Shown here: positions 24,349 through 35,700 of the stretch, piece after piece
Layout of the letters: each line of letters starts with the position of its first letter
Position numbering within the stretch: position 1 is the stretch's first letter
Assembly (NCBI GenBank): GCA_026391715.1
Contig: JAPLDO010000072.1
Span: 1-63,049 of the forward strand
Length of the DNA stretch: 63,049 bases
Reading direction: 5' to 3'
Source: Bacteroidota bacterium
Lineage (GTDB): Bacteria > Bacteroidota > Bacteroidia > Bacteroidales > FEN-979
Made by a program: the position numbers and the translations under genes
Notes under the pieces: generated by a model
What the model saw: the letters and a program-made list of their open reading frames with translations, nothing else
Told to the model about the DNA's origin: nothing
The model's database searches: none

Positions 24349-27300
24349 CTACCGATCCACCTGTATCAGGCTGTCAAAAAGTTCTTTTGAAGCATTTAGT
24401 TTATCCGAATTGCCGTAAACACACCATGCGCGCTGACCTGTCATCGCTTTTATCATCGCGGCAAATCCGCGGATATCATCAACCGTAGTGGCAATAACCG
24501 CGTCGCGGTCGCGCTGAAGATCTTCAGCCGTGCGTTTGGTAAAGTAATAATTCATCGCCTGATCTCCCCTTTGAACATTCGATTGCGGCATATCCATTCC
24601 TGCAACGGTTCCGATGATATAGCGGGTCATACCTGGTTCGTCGGCTTCGAATTTTGCGAGGTAATCCGACGCTCCTGAGTAAGTCTCAAATGTCTCTTTC
24701 AGATTTGGATCGCGGTAGGAGGAGAAAAAGATCATTCCGGTTGGCGAAATATTGGCAGCGGCGCCATATGCCCCGCCTATGATGCGAATCCTGGTTCTTA
24801 ACCAATCTCTCGAAAGAATCTGATTCAGCACGCGCATTTTTCCATTCCAGCTAAATCCCAGTTTCTTGAAATTGTACCCTTCATAAACATACTGAACTTT
24901 TGATGCAGCAAGAATGCCTTCATTTTTCTTCTCAGGCTTAAATGTCCAGGTTTGATAAACCGGTTTTGTTTGCGGTAAGGATGCGGCAAACTTTGTCACT
25001 CCTTTTTCAAATGCAGGGAGGTCTTTTGCGGCACAAGTGGCTGACGCCATCAAGTTGCCTTTTGTAAACAGCAGTTTTGACGCTTTCTTCAGGTTGGCAA
25101 TGATCTGATCCGAATTTTTATCAAATCCTTTGGTCAGTTCTGTTACGAACCAATAATAGTCGAGACCATTAGTCAATTCATTGAACATCCCTGAATTGCT
25201 GTAATAGGATGGGAGTCGTGTAGCTGCAACGCCGGCGCCTTCCTGTTTTTTTGAAGCTTCAAGTTGCGATTGATGACGAACCAGCAACGTTTTTAAACGC
25301 GCCGTATCGGTAAACTGGGTTTTATTCACTATTTCCGCAGAAAGTTCCAGAGCTTTATCAACCTTATCTTTCATAGCCGACGATACTACCACAAATTTCG
25401 GGATAAGGTTTGAGTCATTTAGATTTTCAAGGTATGATCTTAATGTTGTATAGAGTGCGCCTGTATTTATATTCATCGCTTTATTCAAATCTCCATAACT
25501 GTATTTTTCAGTATTCATTGAACCGAGAAGATTTGACAACAATGAAATATAGGGAATCATCTCCTGTGGCACAGTGCGCATATCAAAATAGAGGCTGGCG
25601 TAAATAATGTCGTTGGTGAATGTTTCATGATGCAAAACAGGTATTCCGGCAACCTGTTTCCGGGTTACGCCGTACCAGATAGCTTTAGGATCAATATCTT
25701 TCAGCGTTAATGAAGGGATGGTAGCAAGCGCTTGCGGAGTATCCTCCTGCTTCTGAAAAGCAACCAAATCCTGTGTTCCCTTTACAAGCGAAGCAACTCC
25801 GGCGTCGTCAAGTTTTGATTTGTAATTTTTCAGCTCTTCCTGCATCATGGCATTTCGCTTTTTGTCCAGTAATGGCTCAGGAACGAGGGTGACCAGGATA
25901 GAATGAGGGTTATTTATAAAATATTTTTTGACGATGGCTTCAAGATAGTCGGTAGTCAGTGATTTTTTTACCTCTGTAAGCGGCTTCTCGTATTCAAGCC
26001 CCTGGAATGGATCATCGCCAAAGAACCATCCCGGATAGATTTGCATAAGGTAAACAAGTCCTTTCTGGACATTGTTGCCCTCTCTGAGGTGAAATTCGGA
26101 ACGGTTAAGCACACCCTGGATTTCACTTTTATCGAAACCTTTTTTAAGCGTCTGTCCGATGGAGTTCATAACAATTTCATAGAACTTTTGTTTATCTCCG
26201 GCATTGGCATTTTGAACCGTGATCTGAACCACGTTTTGTTTATAATTGGAAACGGAAGCTGATACATCCTGACCTATTCCCGCTTTCTGCAAAGCCAGCC
26301 TGATTGGCGCAGTCTCCTGGTTTACAAGCAATTCGGTAATCACATCGAGCGCCATATTGAGCGCTCCGTCGGTGTTATGCCCGGCTACAAGCGTAAGCGA
26401 TAGAAAAGTCTGGTTGGTTGTATCCGAGCCTTCCATTACCGGGTACGACGCCGTTATATCTTTCATGGCTGCAAAGGGCTTCTGGTCTTCAATCGTAACC
26501 CGTGAATTGGCGCGGCTGTATTTCGAAAGATACTCCTTGTCAATGAATTCAAGCTCCTTGTCCAAATCTGCATTTCCATAAAGAATAATGTAGCTGTTTT
26601 CGGGATGATAAAAGCGTTTGTGGAAAGCGGTAAAAGATTCCTGAGTGAGAGTTGGAATGGCAGCCGGATAACCTCCCGATTCGAATCCATAGCCATTATC
26701 GGGAAAAAGGTTTTTATAAATCTGATACCCAAGTTCCTCTTCAGGATTGGAAAAGGCGCCTTTCATTTCGCCATAAACAACGCCTTTATAAGTTACCGGA
26801 CTATCCTTATCGCTCAAATCATAATGCCAGCCTTCCTGTTGTAAAATCTTAGGATCGGAATAGAGAAGGGGATTAAGAACTGCATCGAGATATACATTCA
26901 TCAGGTTGAAATAGTCCTTGTTGTTCATACTCGCCACCGGATAAAAGGTGATATCCTTACCGGTCATTGCGTTAAGGAAAGTTTTAAGCGAACCTTTTGA
27001 CAATACATCAAACGGACTTTTCACCGGGAACTTTCTGGAACCGTTCAATACCGAATGTTCCAGAATGTGCGGAGCGCCATTGTCGCTGTTTGGAATAGTT
27101 TTGAAGGCAATTCCGAACATTTTATTGGGATCGTCGGCAGCGATTTTCAACAAACGGGCGCCGCTTTTTATATGTCGGTAAGAATAACATTCTGCATTCA
27201 CTTCCTTAACAAACCGCATTTCTATCAGTTTGAAGCCGTGAATGACTTCCTGAGCTTGTATTTCTGTCATCATGAAAACTATACCCGTAAGCATGGTTAA

Positions 27301-27351
27301 AATTGCAAGTCTGTTTAAGATTTGCGAAAAAATTGATTTTGTTTTTTTCAT
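24349..27351 (-). CDS. Exported M16-family metalloprotease (presequence-protease-like)
   Basis: A 1000-residue zinc protease with an N-terminal signal sequence (hydrophobic residues about 13-30, ending near IQAQ). The inverted zinc motif HxxEH is at 95-99 (HILEH), followed by SVLNGSRKFP and TFLNAMTGKD, typical of M16C enzymes such as mitochondrial presequence protease. It has the full length expected for the single-chain two-half architecture. It probably degrades peptides in the periplasm. It is transcribed toward the aromatic operon but is separated from it by a terminator, and its product has no evident part in aromatic metabolism. Confidence 0.9.
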   Translation of the reverse strand: MKKTKSIFSQILNRLAILTMLTGIVFMMTEIQAQEVIHGFKLIEMRFVKEVNAECYSYRHIKSGARLLKIAADDPNKMFGIAFKTIPNSDNGAPHILEHSVLNGSRKFPVKSPFDVLSKGSLKTFLNAMTGKDITFYPVASMNNKDYFNLMNVYLDAVLNPLLYSDPKILQQEGWHYDLSDKDSPVTYKGVVYGEMKGAFSNPEEELGYQIYKNLFPDNGYGFESGGYPAAIPTLTQESFTAFHKRFYHPENSYIILYGNADLDKELEFIDKEYLSKYSRANSRVTIEDQKPFAAMKDITASYPVMEGSDTTNQTFLSLTLVAGHNTDGALNMALDVITELLVNQETAPIRLALQKAGIGQDVSASVSNYKQNVVQITVQNANAGDKQKFYEIVMNSIGQTLKKGFDKSEIQGVLNRSEFHLREGNNVQKGLVYLMQIYPGWFFGDDPFQGLEYEKPLTEVKKSLTTDYLEAIVKKYFINNPHSILVTLVPEPLLDKKRNAMMQEELKNYKSKLDDAGVASLVKGTQDLVAFQKQEDTPQALATIPSLTLKDIDPKAIWYGVTRKQVAGIPVLHHETFTNDIIYASLYFDMRTVPQEMIPYISLLSNLLGSMNTEKYSYGDLNKAMNINTGALYTTLRSYLENLNDSNLIPKFVVVSSAMKDKVDKALELSAEIVNKTQFTDTARLKTLLVRHQSQLEASKKQEGAGVAATRLPSYYSNSGMFNELTNGLDYYWFVTELTKGFDKNSDQIIANLKKASKLLFTKGNLMASATCAAKDLPAFEKGVTKFAASLPQTKPVYQTWTFKPEKKNEGILAASKVQYVYEGYNFKKLGFSWNGKMRVLNQILSRDWLRTRIRIIGGAYGAAANISPTGMIFFSSYRDPNLKETFETYSGASDYLAKFEADEPGMTRYIIGTVAGMDMPQSNVQRGDQAMNYYFTKRTAEDLQRDRDAVIATTVDDIRGFAAMIKAMTGQRAWCVYGNSDKLNASKELFDSLIQVDR

Positions 27352-27412
27352 ATTTGTAGAGCTGAAATTTCGAAGAAAAAATAAAAATATAAGATGAAAA
27401 AAATAAAAAAAG

Positions 27413-27420
27413 CAAAATTA
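27413..27420 (-). promoter_or_regulatory. Candidate -7 box for the M16 protease gene
   Basis: On the minus strand TAATTTTG fits TAnnTTTG about 60 bases upstream of the protease start. No good -33 box is visible. The remainder of the divergent space 27352-27645 is AT-rich without other features I can support. Confidence 0.38.
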
Positions 27421-27645
27421 GTTTTTTCCTGATGGAAACTCGATAATGGCAGTAGATTTGACGATGAAAGAAGGAATAACGGTAAACCGGCGAGAACTTT
27501 GTTCAATATCTGTTTTGATGTTTGGCTGACAAAACCTGAGGATTAGCCTTGAAAAAATCTAACATTCCTTTTAACCGGTTTTGGATGAGGGTGAAACTTA
27601 AAATGTCATTTACGGGGAAAATTGGTATTTTAGCAAAAAGATTTT

Positions 27646-28389
27646 ATGCAAAAAGTTTTTATCCATATTGGGAATTATGTATTGTTGATGCAGAAGGTCT
27701 TCAGCAGACCTCAGAAAGGCAGGATCTTCTGGAATCAATTGATTAGTGAAATCAACAGTCTCGGCATCGAATCGCTGGGCATTGTTGCTTTTATATCGGC
27801 TTTTATGGGAGCTGTAGTCGCCATCCAGACTGCTTACAACATAACCAGCCCGCTGATTCCGATGTCAATGGTTGGCTTTACAGTTCGCCAGAGCGTTATT
27901 CTTGAGTTCTCTCCTACGGTTATCAGCCTTATCCTTGCCGGGAAAGTTGGCTCTCGGATTGCTTCGGAAATTGGCACAATGCGCGTTACCGAACAGATAG
28001 ACGCCCTTGAAATTATGGGTGTAAATTCTGCTAACTACCTGATTTTTCCCAAGGTTGTGGCTTCGATACTCATCAACCCGGCTCTGATTATTTTCAGTAT
28101 GTGGATGGGTATTCTCGGCGGATGGATCGCCATGCTGGCATCGAAACTGGTAACATCCAACGATTTCGTGGAGGGAATACGGAATGATTTTTTAGCGTAT
28201 ACTATTTTATATGCCCTTACCAAAACCGTCTTTTTTGCATTCATAATCTCTTCGGTATCGGGATATTACGGGTACGTTACCAATGGCGGGGCGCTCGAAG
28301 TTGGACAGGCAAGTACCAAGGCGGTGGTTTACAGCAGCGTTATCATCATTCTTTTCAACCTTGTATTAACGCAACTTCTGCTAACATGA
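27646..28389 (+). CDS. mlaE: MlaE-type ABC permease (lipid transport)
   Basis: A 247-residue integral membrane protein of the MlaE/TrgD permease family, with about five or six hydrophobic segments. Characteristic stretches are AFISAFMGAVVAIQTAYN, GKVGSRIASEIGTMRVTEQIDALE and the NP within SILINPALI. Such permeases move phospholipids or other hydrophobic compounds between inner and outer membrane together with MlaF and an MCE protein. The start at 27646 gives the usual short N-terminal amphipathic region. The stop overlaps the start of mlaF by four bases (ATGA). No MCE-domain mlaD gene is present in this window. Confidence 0.9.
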   Translation: MQKVFIHIGNYVLLMQKVFSRPQKGRIFWNQLISEINSLGIESLGIVAFISAFMGAVVAIQTAYNITSPLIPMSMVGFTVRQSVILEFSPTVISLILAGKVGSRIASEIGTMRVTEQIDALEIMGVNSANYLIFPKVVASILINPALIIFSMWMGILGGWIAMLASKLVTSNDFVEGIRNDFLAYTILYALTKTVFFAFIISSVSGYYGYVTNGGALEVGQASTKAVVYSSVIIILFNLVLTQLLLT

Positions 28390-29132
28390 TCGAAACCAGG
28401 AAAATCAACAAGACCTTTGGGGAAAATCATGTTCTGAAAGATGTTTCCTATATTTTTGAAAAGGGAAAAACCAACCTGATCATCGGACAAAGCGGCTCCG
28501 GTAAGACCGTGCTCATGAAATGTCTGGTTGGACTTTTCGAGGTTGACAGCGGCATGGTGCTTTACGATGATCGCAATTTCTCTACTATGAATTTTGAGCA
28601 ACGCAAAACCCTGCGGCAGGAGATTGGCATGCTTTTCCAGGGCGGCGCTCTGTTCGATTCAATGAACGTAGAGCAAAATGTGATGTTTCCGCTGAATATG
28701 TTTACAAAACAAATGATAGAGGAGAAACGCGACAGGGTGAATTTCGTGCTTCAGCGGGTGAACCTTATAAACTGCAACAAACTGATGCCTTCAGAACTTA
28801 GCGGAGGTATGAGAAAACGTGTTGCTATTGCAAGAGCTATCTCAATGAAACCACAGTACCTCTTTTGTGACGAACCTAACTCGGGGCTCGACCCTCATAC
28901 TTCGGGCGTGATTGACCATTTGATTCAGGAAATTACAAAAGAATACGAAATTACTACCATTGTAAATACTCACGACATGAACTCAGTGCTTAGCATTGGA
29001 GATACCGTGGCATTCATTTACAAGGGAAATCTATGGTGGCGCGGCGATAAGGAAACCATTCTTCAAACAGTGAATCCTGAACTTAACGACTTTGTATTCG
29101 GCACCGAACTCACTTCCAGATTAAAGCGTTAA
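28386..29132 (+). CDS. mlaF: MlaF-type ABC transporter ATP-binding protein
   Basis: A 248-residue ABC ATPase. Walker A is GQSGSGKT, the signature LSGGM is present in SELSGGMRKR, and Walker B (LFCDEPNSGLDP) is followed by the H-loop histidine in NTHDM. It overlaps mlaE by four bases and should energise that permease. LFQGGALFDSMNVEQNV resembles the Q-loop region of MlaF proteins. A CvpA-family gene follows 7 bases later, suggesting co-transcription. The partner MCE-domain protein must be encoded elsewhere. Confidence 0.92.
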   Translation: MIETRKINKTFGENHVLKDVSYIFEKGKTNLIIGQSGSGKTVLMKCLVGLFEVDSGMVLYDDRNFSTMNFEQRKTLRQEIGMLFQGGALFDSMNVEQNVMFPLNMFTKQMIEEKRDRVNFVLQRVNLINCNKLMPSELSGGMRKRVAIARAISMKPQYLFCDEPNSGLDPHTSGVIDHLIQEITKEYEITTIVNTHDMNSVLSIGDTVAFIYKGNLWWRGDKETILQTVNPELNDFVFGTELTSRLKR

Positions 29133-29139
29133 CCGGCTT

Positions 29140-29640
29140 ATGAACTTTCTCGACTATATCCTCATTATTATCCTGGCGTTATTTGCCATTCTTGGATTCC
29201 GCAAGGGAATTATTGTGAGTGTGGTAACCGTGGCAGCGCTTATTATTGGTATCTATGCGGCAGTCCACTTTTCGAATTACATTGACGCTACACTAATGGA
29301 AAACCTGAAACCATCCCGCAAATGGCTTCCGTTTATATCGTTTTCAATAACTTTTATTATTGTCCTTGTTGTTGTATTGCTGGCGGGAAAACTCGTAGAA
29401 AAACTGGTTGACATAACCGGTCTCGGTTTTGTGAACCGCCTGTTTGGAGCTATCTTCGGGATTATAAAAGGTGTGATTTTGGCAAGCGTACTCTTTTTTA
29501 TCGTTGTCGCCATTGATCACAATGGAAAATGGCTAACCGCCGAGCACAAAAAAGGCTCATATTTCTATACTCAGGTTTCAAGGGTTTTCCCTGAATTGAT
29601 GAAACGGTTTGGGAAGGAAATAAAGTTTCCAAACTGGTAA
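29140..29640 (+). CDS. CvpA family membrane protein
   Basis: A 166-residue protein with four hydrophobic segments. The N-terminus NFLDYILIIILALFAILGF, then RKGIIVSVV, and a GAIFGIIKG stretch in the second half are typical of the CvpA/colicin V production family. Its biochemical function is poorly defined; the family is linked to envelope stress tolerance. It follows mlaF by 7 bases, which fits a shared envelope role. It ends before a bidirectional terminator that also serves the convergent giant T9SS gene. Confidence 0.85.
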   Translation: MNFLDYILIIILALFAILGFRKGIIVSVVTVAALIIGIYAAVHFSNYIDATLMENLKPSRKWLPFISFSITFIIVLVVVLLAGKLVEKLVDITGLGFVNRLFGAIFGIIKGVILASVLFFIVVAIDHNGKWLTAEHKKGSYFYTQVSRVFPELMKRFGKEIKFPNW

Positions 29641-29693
29641 GCCCCATTTTTTCATTGATGGTTCTCTTTTCTCAAGAGGTTTAAGGCGTAATC

Positions 29694-29730
29694 AAAAAAA
29701 AAAAGGCTGGTCTTATGACCAGCCTTTTTC
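29694..29730. terminator. Bidirectional intrinsic terminator
   Basis: Perfect 12-bp arms (AAAAGGCTGGTC / GACCAGCCTTTT, 29701-29712 and 29717-29728) with a TTAT loop are flanked by an A-run on the left and Ts on the right. It can terminate the mlaE-mlaF-cvpA transcript and the convergent T9SS gene. Confidence 0.92.
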
Positions 29731-29748
29731 AAATGTTCCGGTTAAGGA

Positions 29749-32700
29749 TTAGTGTGTCACTGTGATCTTCACCGTGCGTACGCCTTCGGAGGTAGAAACC
29801 TTTACAAAGTATATGCCTGCGGCAAATGTTGAAACATTGATGCGTGTTGTTTTTGCATTCACATCGCGGTTTACAAATACAGTTTGACCGGCATAGCTCA
29901 TCACATCGAGACTTGTGATGTTGAAATCGCTCTTTACATTAACAATTTCGGTGGCAGGATTCGGGTAAATCATGATCTGATTCTTGGTCAGTTCATTGAT
30001 GCCGACGTGCGGGAAGGTAACCGTAATTGTATCTGTTGAGGATTCACACACGATATCATTGTTTACGGAGTTTTTGTACAACGAAGTTACGAAGTACTTA
30101 AATGTTCCGTTCTCAAGAGATGAGGGATAAGTATCAACATAAGTTGTTGGAGTTATTGGGGTGGCAGTTTTCTTGATATAAGGAGCAATACCATTCGATT
30201 CGGTACGATAAACATTATATCCGGTTAAAACGCTGCTGTCGGCAACATCAGTTTCAATGCCCATGATACCATAATAATGGGTATCAACAACGCGGCTGGT
30301 AATACTGACGTTTGATTTTGGAGCTTTGGCTGAAGGAGCCGGGGCGCCAGGCATCAAAGTAACCATTTTATCATCGGTGTTTACCAATGCCTTAGCCTGA
30401 ATAACGAAACAACCTGTTCCGATGCCAAGACCGAAGGTGCTGAGTTTTGCCCAAACGCCTGCTGCGTCTCTATACCAACCCAAATCCTGGGCGGTATAAG
30501 GTCCATCATTATCCCAGCCAAAATAATTGGTAACTGTAGGATTGTTATTCCACTTAACCATGGCGTAGAAAGGACCGGCGAAAGGAATATCAGGAGCGGT
30601 AACAGTAACCCAATCATCTGATGAAGGTTGGAATGAAGCGCTGGAGCCTAATAAAACATGAGCTGCGCTGTAAACATCAACCTGCATTGTGAAAGGAACG
30701 CCTGCGGCATTAGCCATCCAGTACATTTTGAACTCTTTCAGAACGCCGTCATAAGCAGCGGATATCGGGAACTCAGTACCGAGCCATGCAACTTCGCCAT
30801 TGTCGGTTACACCCGATTCGGCGGTTCCATCGTCAAATATGAAGTTCATGATAACGCCGCCGCCGCCGGCGCCACAGTTGGGAGCCGTCCAGGTGAGGGT
30901 GGTTGTGAATTGTGATTGCGAAGATGCAAGAGTTGTTGGAGGAGTACAGATTCCGTAGGCATGAATGTTATCAACATACCAATGAAGAATATCAGAGGAG
31001 TTTACGCCGCTTGCAACAAAACGGATACGGAAGGCTTTTCCTTTTACCGTGCTGATGTCAAGATGTTTTGGAACCCAATTGGTTGTGCCATTGTTTGAGA
31101 GTTCCAGTTTCTGATGCCAGAATCCATTGTAGAACAGGTCAATCGTCAACTTTTCCTTACCGGTAATCAGGCGGTCAATCAGTTTCACATCGAAATCGAG
31201 CCAAATCTTGGCGCATGTCCATGCAGAAGCGTCAATTACTTCGCTGGTCAGAGCCTGTGAGTAATTGGTAAGAGCAGGAGCCCAGTTGAAGTCGGCGGAT
31301 GGAGCCGGGTTTCCGATTCCGGTATTCATCGTCCAGTGACCAGATGGAGCCCAATTGTTGAATCCAAATGTACCAGCATCCCACGGTTCGTAGAATGGCA
31401 ATGGAGCGCCGCAAACCAGGTTTACGGTTTGTTCGCCGGCAGTGTTGCCGAGCGATTCACCAAACTGACCTGCAAAACCATAAGGCGTAAGGTCATACTT
31501 GGCTTTTACATCATATTTGTAGGTTCCCGGATTGAGTCCGTAATCGCAGTAAGTAAGCGAATCCTGGTGAGCATTGTAGTGGATGAAAGCGCCGCCGCGG
31601 TAAATGTTGTAACCAATAACGCCCAGAGGCGTTCCGCCGCCGCCGCCACTTGAGGTAACTGGAAGAGTAGCGCCGCCAATTTGATTGGCAGTTGAACTCA
31701 TCACAGTAGAAGCTCCAGTTGTAACGTCAACCGCTCTGATTTGCGCAGAGTTTGCAGAAAGATTATACGCTGCCATTGTGATAGTGGTGGTAGCTTCGTC
31801 GAAGAACATACACTGTCCATAGTTGGCGTCGAATCCAAGCGCGCCGACAAGCGTTGCAAGCCCGGTGGTTTTATTCACAGAGTAGAAGTTATCGTTAACC
31901 AGATCATATCCCCAGATGTTGCCAAGCTTATCGCCTGCCAAACTAATCATACCATCAGAATTAACGGTAGGTCCAACCAAAGTAGCGCTTGGAATAGCCG
32001 GATTAATTTTCCAGAGTTTATCATTTGTAAGTGAAGCGGCATCGGATGAAACGCCATAAATATCGCCATTGTTGCCGTCAATAGCAAGATCAAGCATTTG
32101 ATCTGAAGTGCCATTGCCCATGCTGCCAAGATCGGTAAAGGCGCCGGTTGCTCTAACAACTTTATAGAGGTGATCGCTTCCATCTCTGATGGCATAAGCA
32201 AAAACAGTTTGATTGGCGGGCATTTCCAAATCATGCCAGAAATCTGAAGTATTTGGAAGCGCTGCAATCGCAGTAGCTCCGCCAACATTGTTAACATCAA
32301 AGTTGATTGTGGAGTAGGTGGACATATTGATCCCAAATGCGTTGGATCCAAGAGGCTGATCGGTTGGCAATTCAGAAACAGTATTCGCAGGATTTATTGG
32401 CGCGCGTCCAATATTTGACCGCGAATGTTCTACCATTCCTTTAAAGGCAGGAACGTGTGGCGCATCCGACATGGTGATCGGTTTCTTCCAGCTTAAGCAT
32501 GTATTACATTCCAAACCAAGGGCTACAAGGTCGCGGGCAGGATATAAAAACTTAGCTATGAAGGTTACGCAAATCTGCGGGCTGTAGCCACTGCCGTAAA
32601 CAGCTTTAACACAAGCCTGGTAGGTTTGTCCATAAACAACCTGGTTTGGCGGAATAGTGTAAGTTGTATCAGGCGTGAACGCGCTTAATGTGCCATTCAG

Positions 32701-35700
32701 GTAGAAGTTGTAACCAAGTACACATGGGTTCGGACCTGTAGTTCCATCAGTGCTATATATCTTCACATTGTCAAGATTCCACCAGTTGATGTCGTTGGAG
32801 GTAACGCCGCTTGTGTGGAAACGAATCTTGAATGCAGGATTGTGAGTTTGCGTGGTGAGATCGATTGTTTCCGCTGTCCATGCAATACTTCCGCCCATAT
32901 TGCTATAGGTTTTAAGAACAGACCATGCAGTACCGTTCCACAACTCAACTGCCAGCTCGTTAAGGTTGGTGGTTGTATAGTTGTCGAGGTAAATGTCATA
33001 CTTGAGTTTCATCTGCGGAGCATGAATACCTGCCAGCGATTTACTGGTCAGATACTGGTTGTAGTTGGTTTGAAGCGGCGTCCAGTTAAACATGGCGGAA
33101 GGAGCAGGATTGCCTATTGTATTTGATATCTGCCAGTTTGTGCCGCCGGAAGTAACCCATTGGTTGGTTGCGAAGCCTGAACTGAAGTTTTCATCGAGTT
33201 GGTAAATCACAGCCCTTGGGGGACTCCATGTTGCTTTCAGATTCTGATCGTTCACAGCCAGGTTGGTTGCTGGCGCAGCATTCTGGAGAAGAGTAATGTT
33301 AAGGTTTAGGTTACCAAGTACCGATACATTCTGAGTATAAACCGGGTATGTGAAACGTGTAACCTGCACCTGATAATTACCTTTCCATACATTCAGAAAA
33401 TGTACGCAGCCCGAAGTGTCTGTTGTTTGTGTATAATTGGTATCGGGATAATCGGCGTTGATTAGTTTAACCATCGTACCGGCTTTTGGATTGGCGGCAC
33501 AGGTTAATGAAACACATACGTTCACGTTGGCAGTCCAGCCTTTTCCGATGATGTTGGAGAAAGTCGGAGCTGATGCGCGTTGTCCCGGAGGTGAATAGAT
33601 AGCCTTTACAGCCCAGCGGTATGGACCGTTTGGTAATGTTCCCCAGCCATTGTCAACTGTTGTGTTTATAGAGCCTGTATACATCGAAATCCACGGCGTA
33701 GTAGGCGATGGAGGTCCGTTACCTTCTTCGCCCTGCTTCAAACGCCATACCTGATATGACATTGCCAGCGGCTGATAATCGGCATTGGCTTCGTAACCGG
33801 TTACAGATGCAACCGGCGATTCATAGATCAAACCTTCGGGCGCTGAAGCGGTGATAAGTTGTTTTTCGCCTGAATTATCTGAGAGCATCGGACCGCCGGT
33901 ACCCTGCAAAATGGCGCGCATCATAAAGGTACCTGCAGCAGGAACCCAGGGACCGCCGCCGGTAACGAATTTTGAATAACTGCGGAGGGAGATATTGGTA
34001 AGATCAACACCCAAACCGGCTGCATGTGGAGGAATTCCACCTTGTTTCATCACTAAATAGAAATCGCCGGAAGCTATGTTTATCGGAGAGGCAAATGAAA
34101 ATTCAACCCAGCCAAATCCGAGAGGAGTGACTACAACAGTGTCAATAATAGTTCCCGGTAAGCCGCCTGCGCCATCTGCTTTACAAGCCATCATAACGAA
34201 TGGTGTAAAAGGTAATGCATTCGATGGATAATTCGAAGCAACGCCGAGGTTAACTTTTCCGCCGATAAGTTTTACCGGATATGTAAGCGCTGTAAATTTC
34301 AGTGCATTAAGGTTTTTGGCAGTTGACCAGATAGCAAAGTTATCCTGGATGCCATCATCATAAATTACCTGGTACATTCCCAGTGGAACAGCCCAGTTGA
34401 GATTAACGGCTGTTGCAGGAGGTCCGTTCAAAGCTGCAGTGAATGAGCCTGGTTGTACGGCAGTTGGTAACAACGCTGCATCCACAGTAGATGTAGTATT
34501 CGGAACCAGCGTAGCGCTTCCTGTAAAATCATCATATCCGGTTTTGCCGATTTTTACCTGAGTAACACCCGACATTGAGAGCAGCGGGGTAAGGTATGTA
34601 CCGCCGGCTACCGTCATAGTTTGGTAAATTCCTCCAACAGTAACGGTAGCTCCAACAATAGGCGCGCCGGTTGAAGCGTCGGTTACAGCGCCGCCAACCT
34701 TAGGTCCGGGCGCCAGTAAAATATCAAGTGATGCGGCTGCGCCGGCAACTATGGTGGCGTTTCCGCTGCCGGAAATGTATCCGCTGGCAGTACAGTTGGC
34801 TATTGCTGCGCCCGAAGGAAGGTTATACAGCATATAGAATCCATTGGCTTTGGTGGTATCGCGCTTGCTACCTACAACAACAATGGCTCCTGCAATAGGC
34901 GCCAGAGTGTTAACATCCTTTACATAACCCATTAATGCTCCTGGAGTTATAGGGGGAACGCCAAAACGAATGTTGGGGCGTAGGGTAGGATTGTTCATGG
35001 TTGCCACTGTACATTCAGTCTGATTGTCGGCATAATGTCCCTGTATATTTGAGGTTGCCGCATGAGAATTGACAGTTGTATAAGTTGTATAGCTGGTATT
35101 TGCGTAGCATATTTCAACAATCACATTTGATGTGCCGTTCCATATAAAAGGGGTGGCAAGCGTTATATCCTGCCATCCTGAACCGGGAACTGCGTAAGGT
35201 GTAGTGTAATATGACGTAAGCCCATTCACATAAGCAGTGATGGTAGTTGCAGTGGTAAGACCCATCTTAACATTGAAGCCGTTCATCATCTGGGTTGAGT
35301 TTGAAATTACGCTAAAACCAACCGAAAGAAGGTTTCCTGCTGATGCGCCGGCAGTTGAGAGTTCAGCGGCAGTGTAAAGCATCTGGGTACGTCCGCCCAT
35401 CCAGTAAGTAAGGTATGGATAGTTAGAAGCGCTTGTTCCTGTGCCAATAGTAACAACAGCAGGTGGCGCAGCCGGTCCGGCTGTTACATGAACCAAATCC
35501 ATAGCGCAGTTATTGCCATAGGCAGAAGTAAACAAAAAGGCAACATAAAGAGTAGCCTGTCCTTCGGCGCCTGCCGGAAGAATCAGATTCTTCACTTTCC
35601 AACCGGCTACTGCATTGTAGCGGTTATAAGTCCCGGCTGTTGTCCAGGTAGTACCGTTTATTGACCATTGTAAATCAACCTTGTCAAGACTTGTTGAATA

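Noticed and set aside
27549-27746. 65-codon plus-strand frame before mlaE
   Set aside because: It overlaps the true mlaE start in another frame and has no recognisable features.
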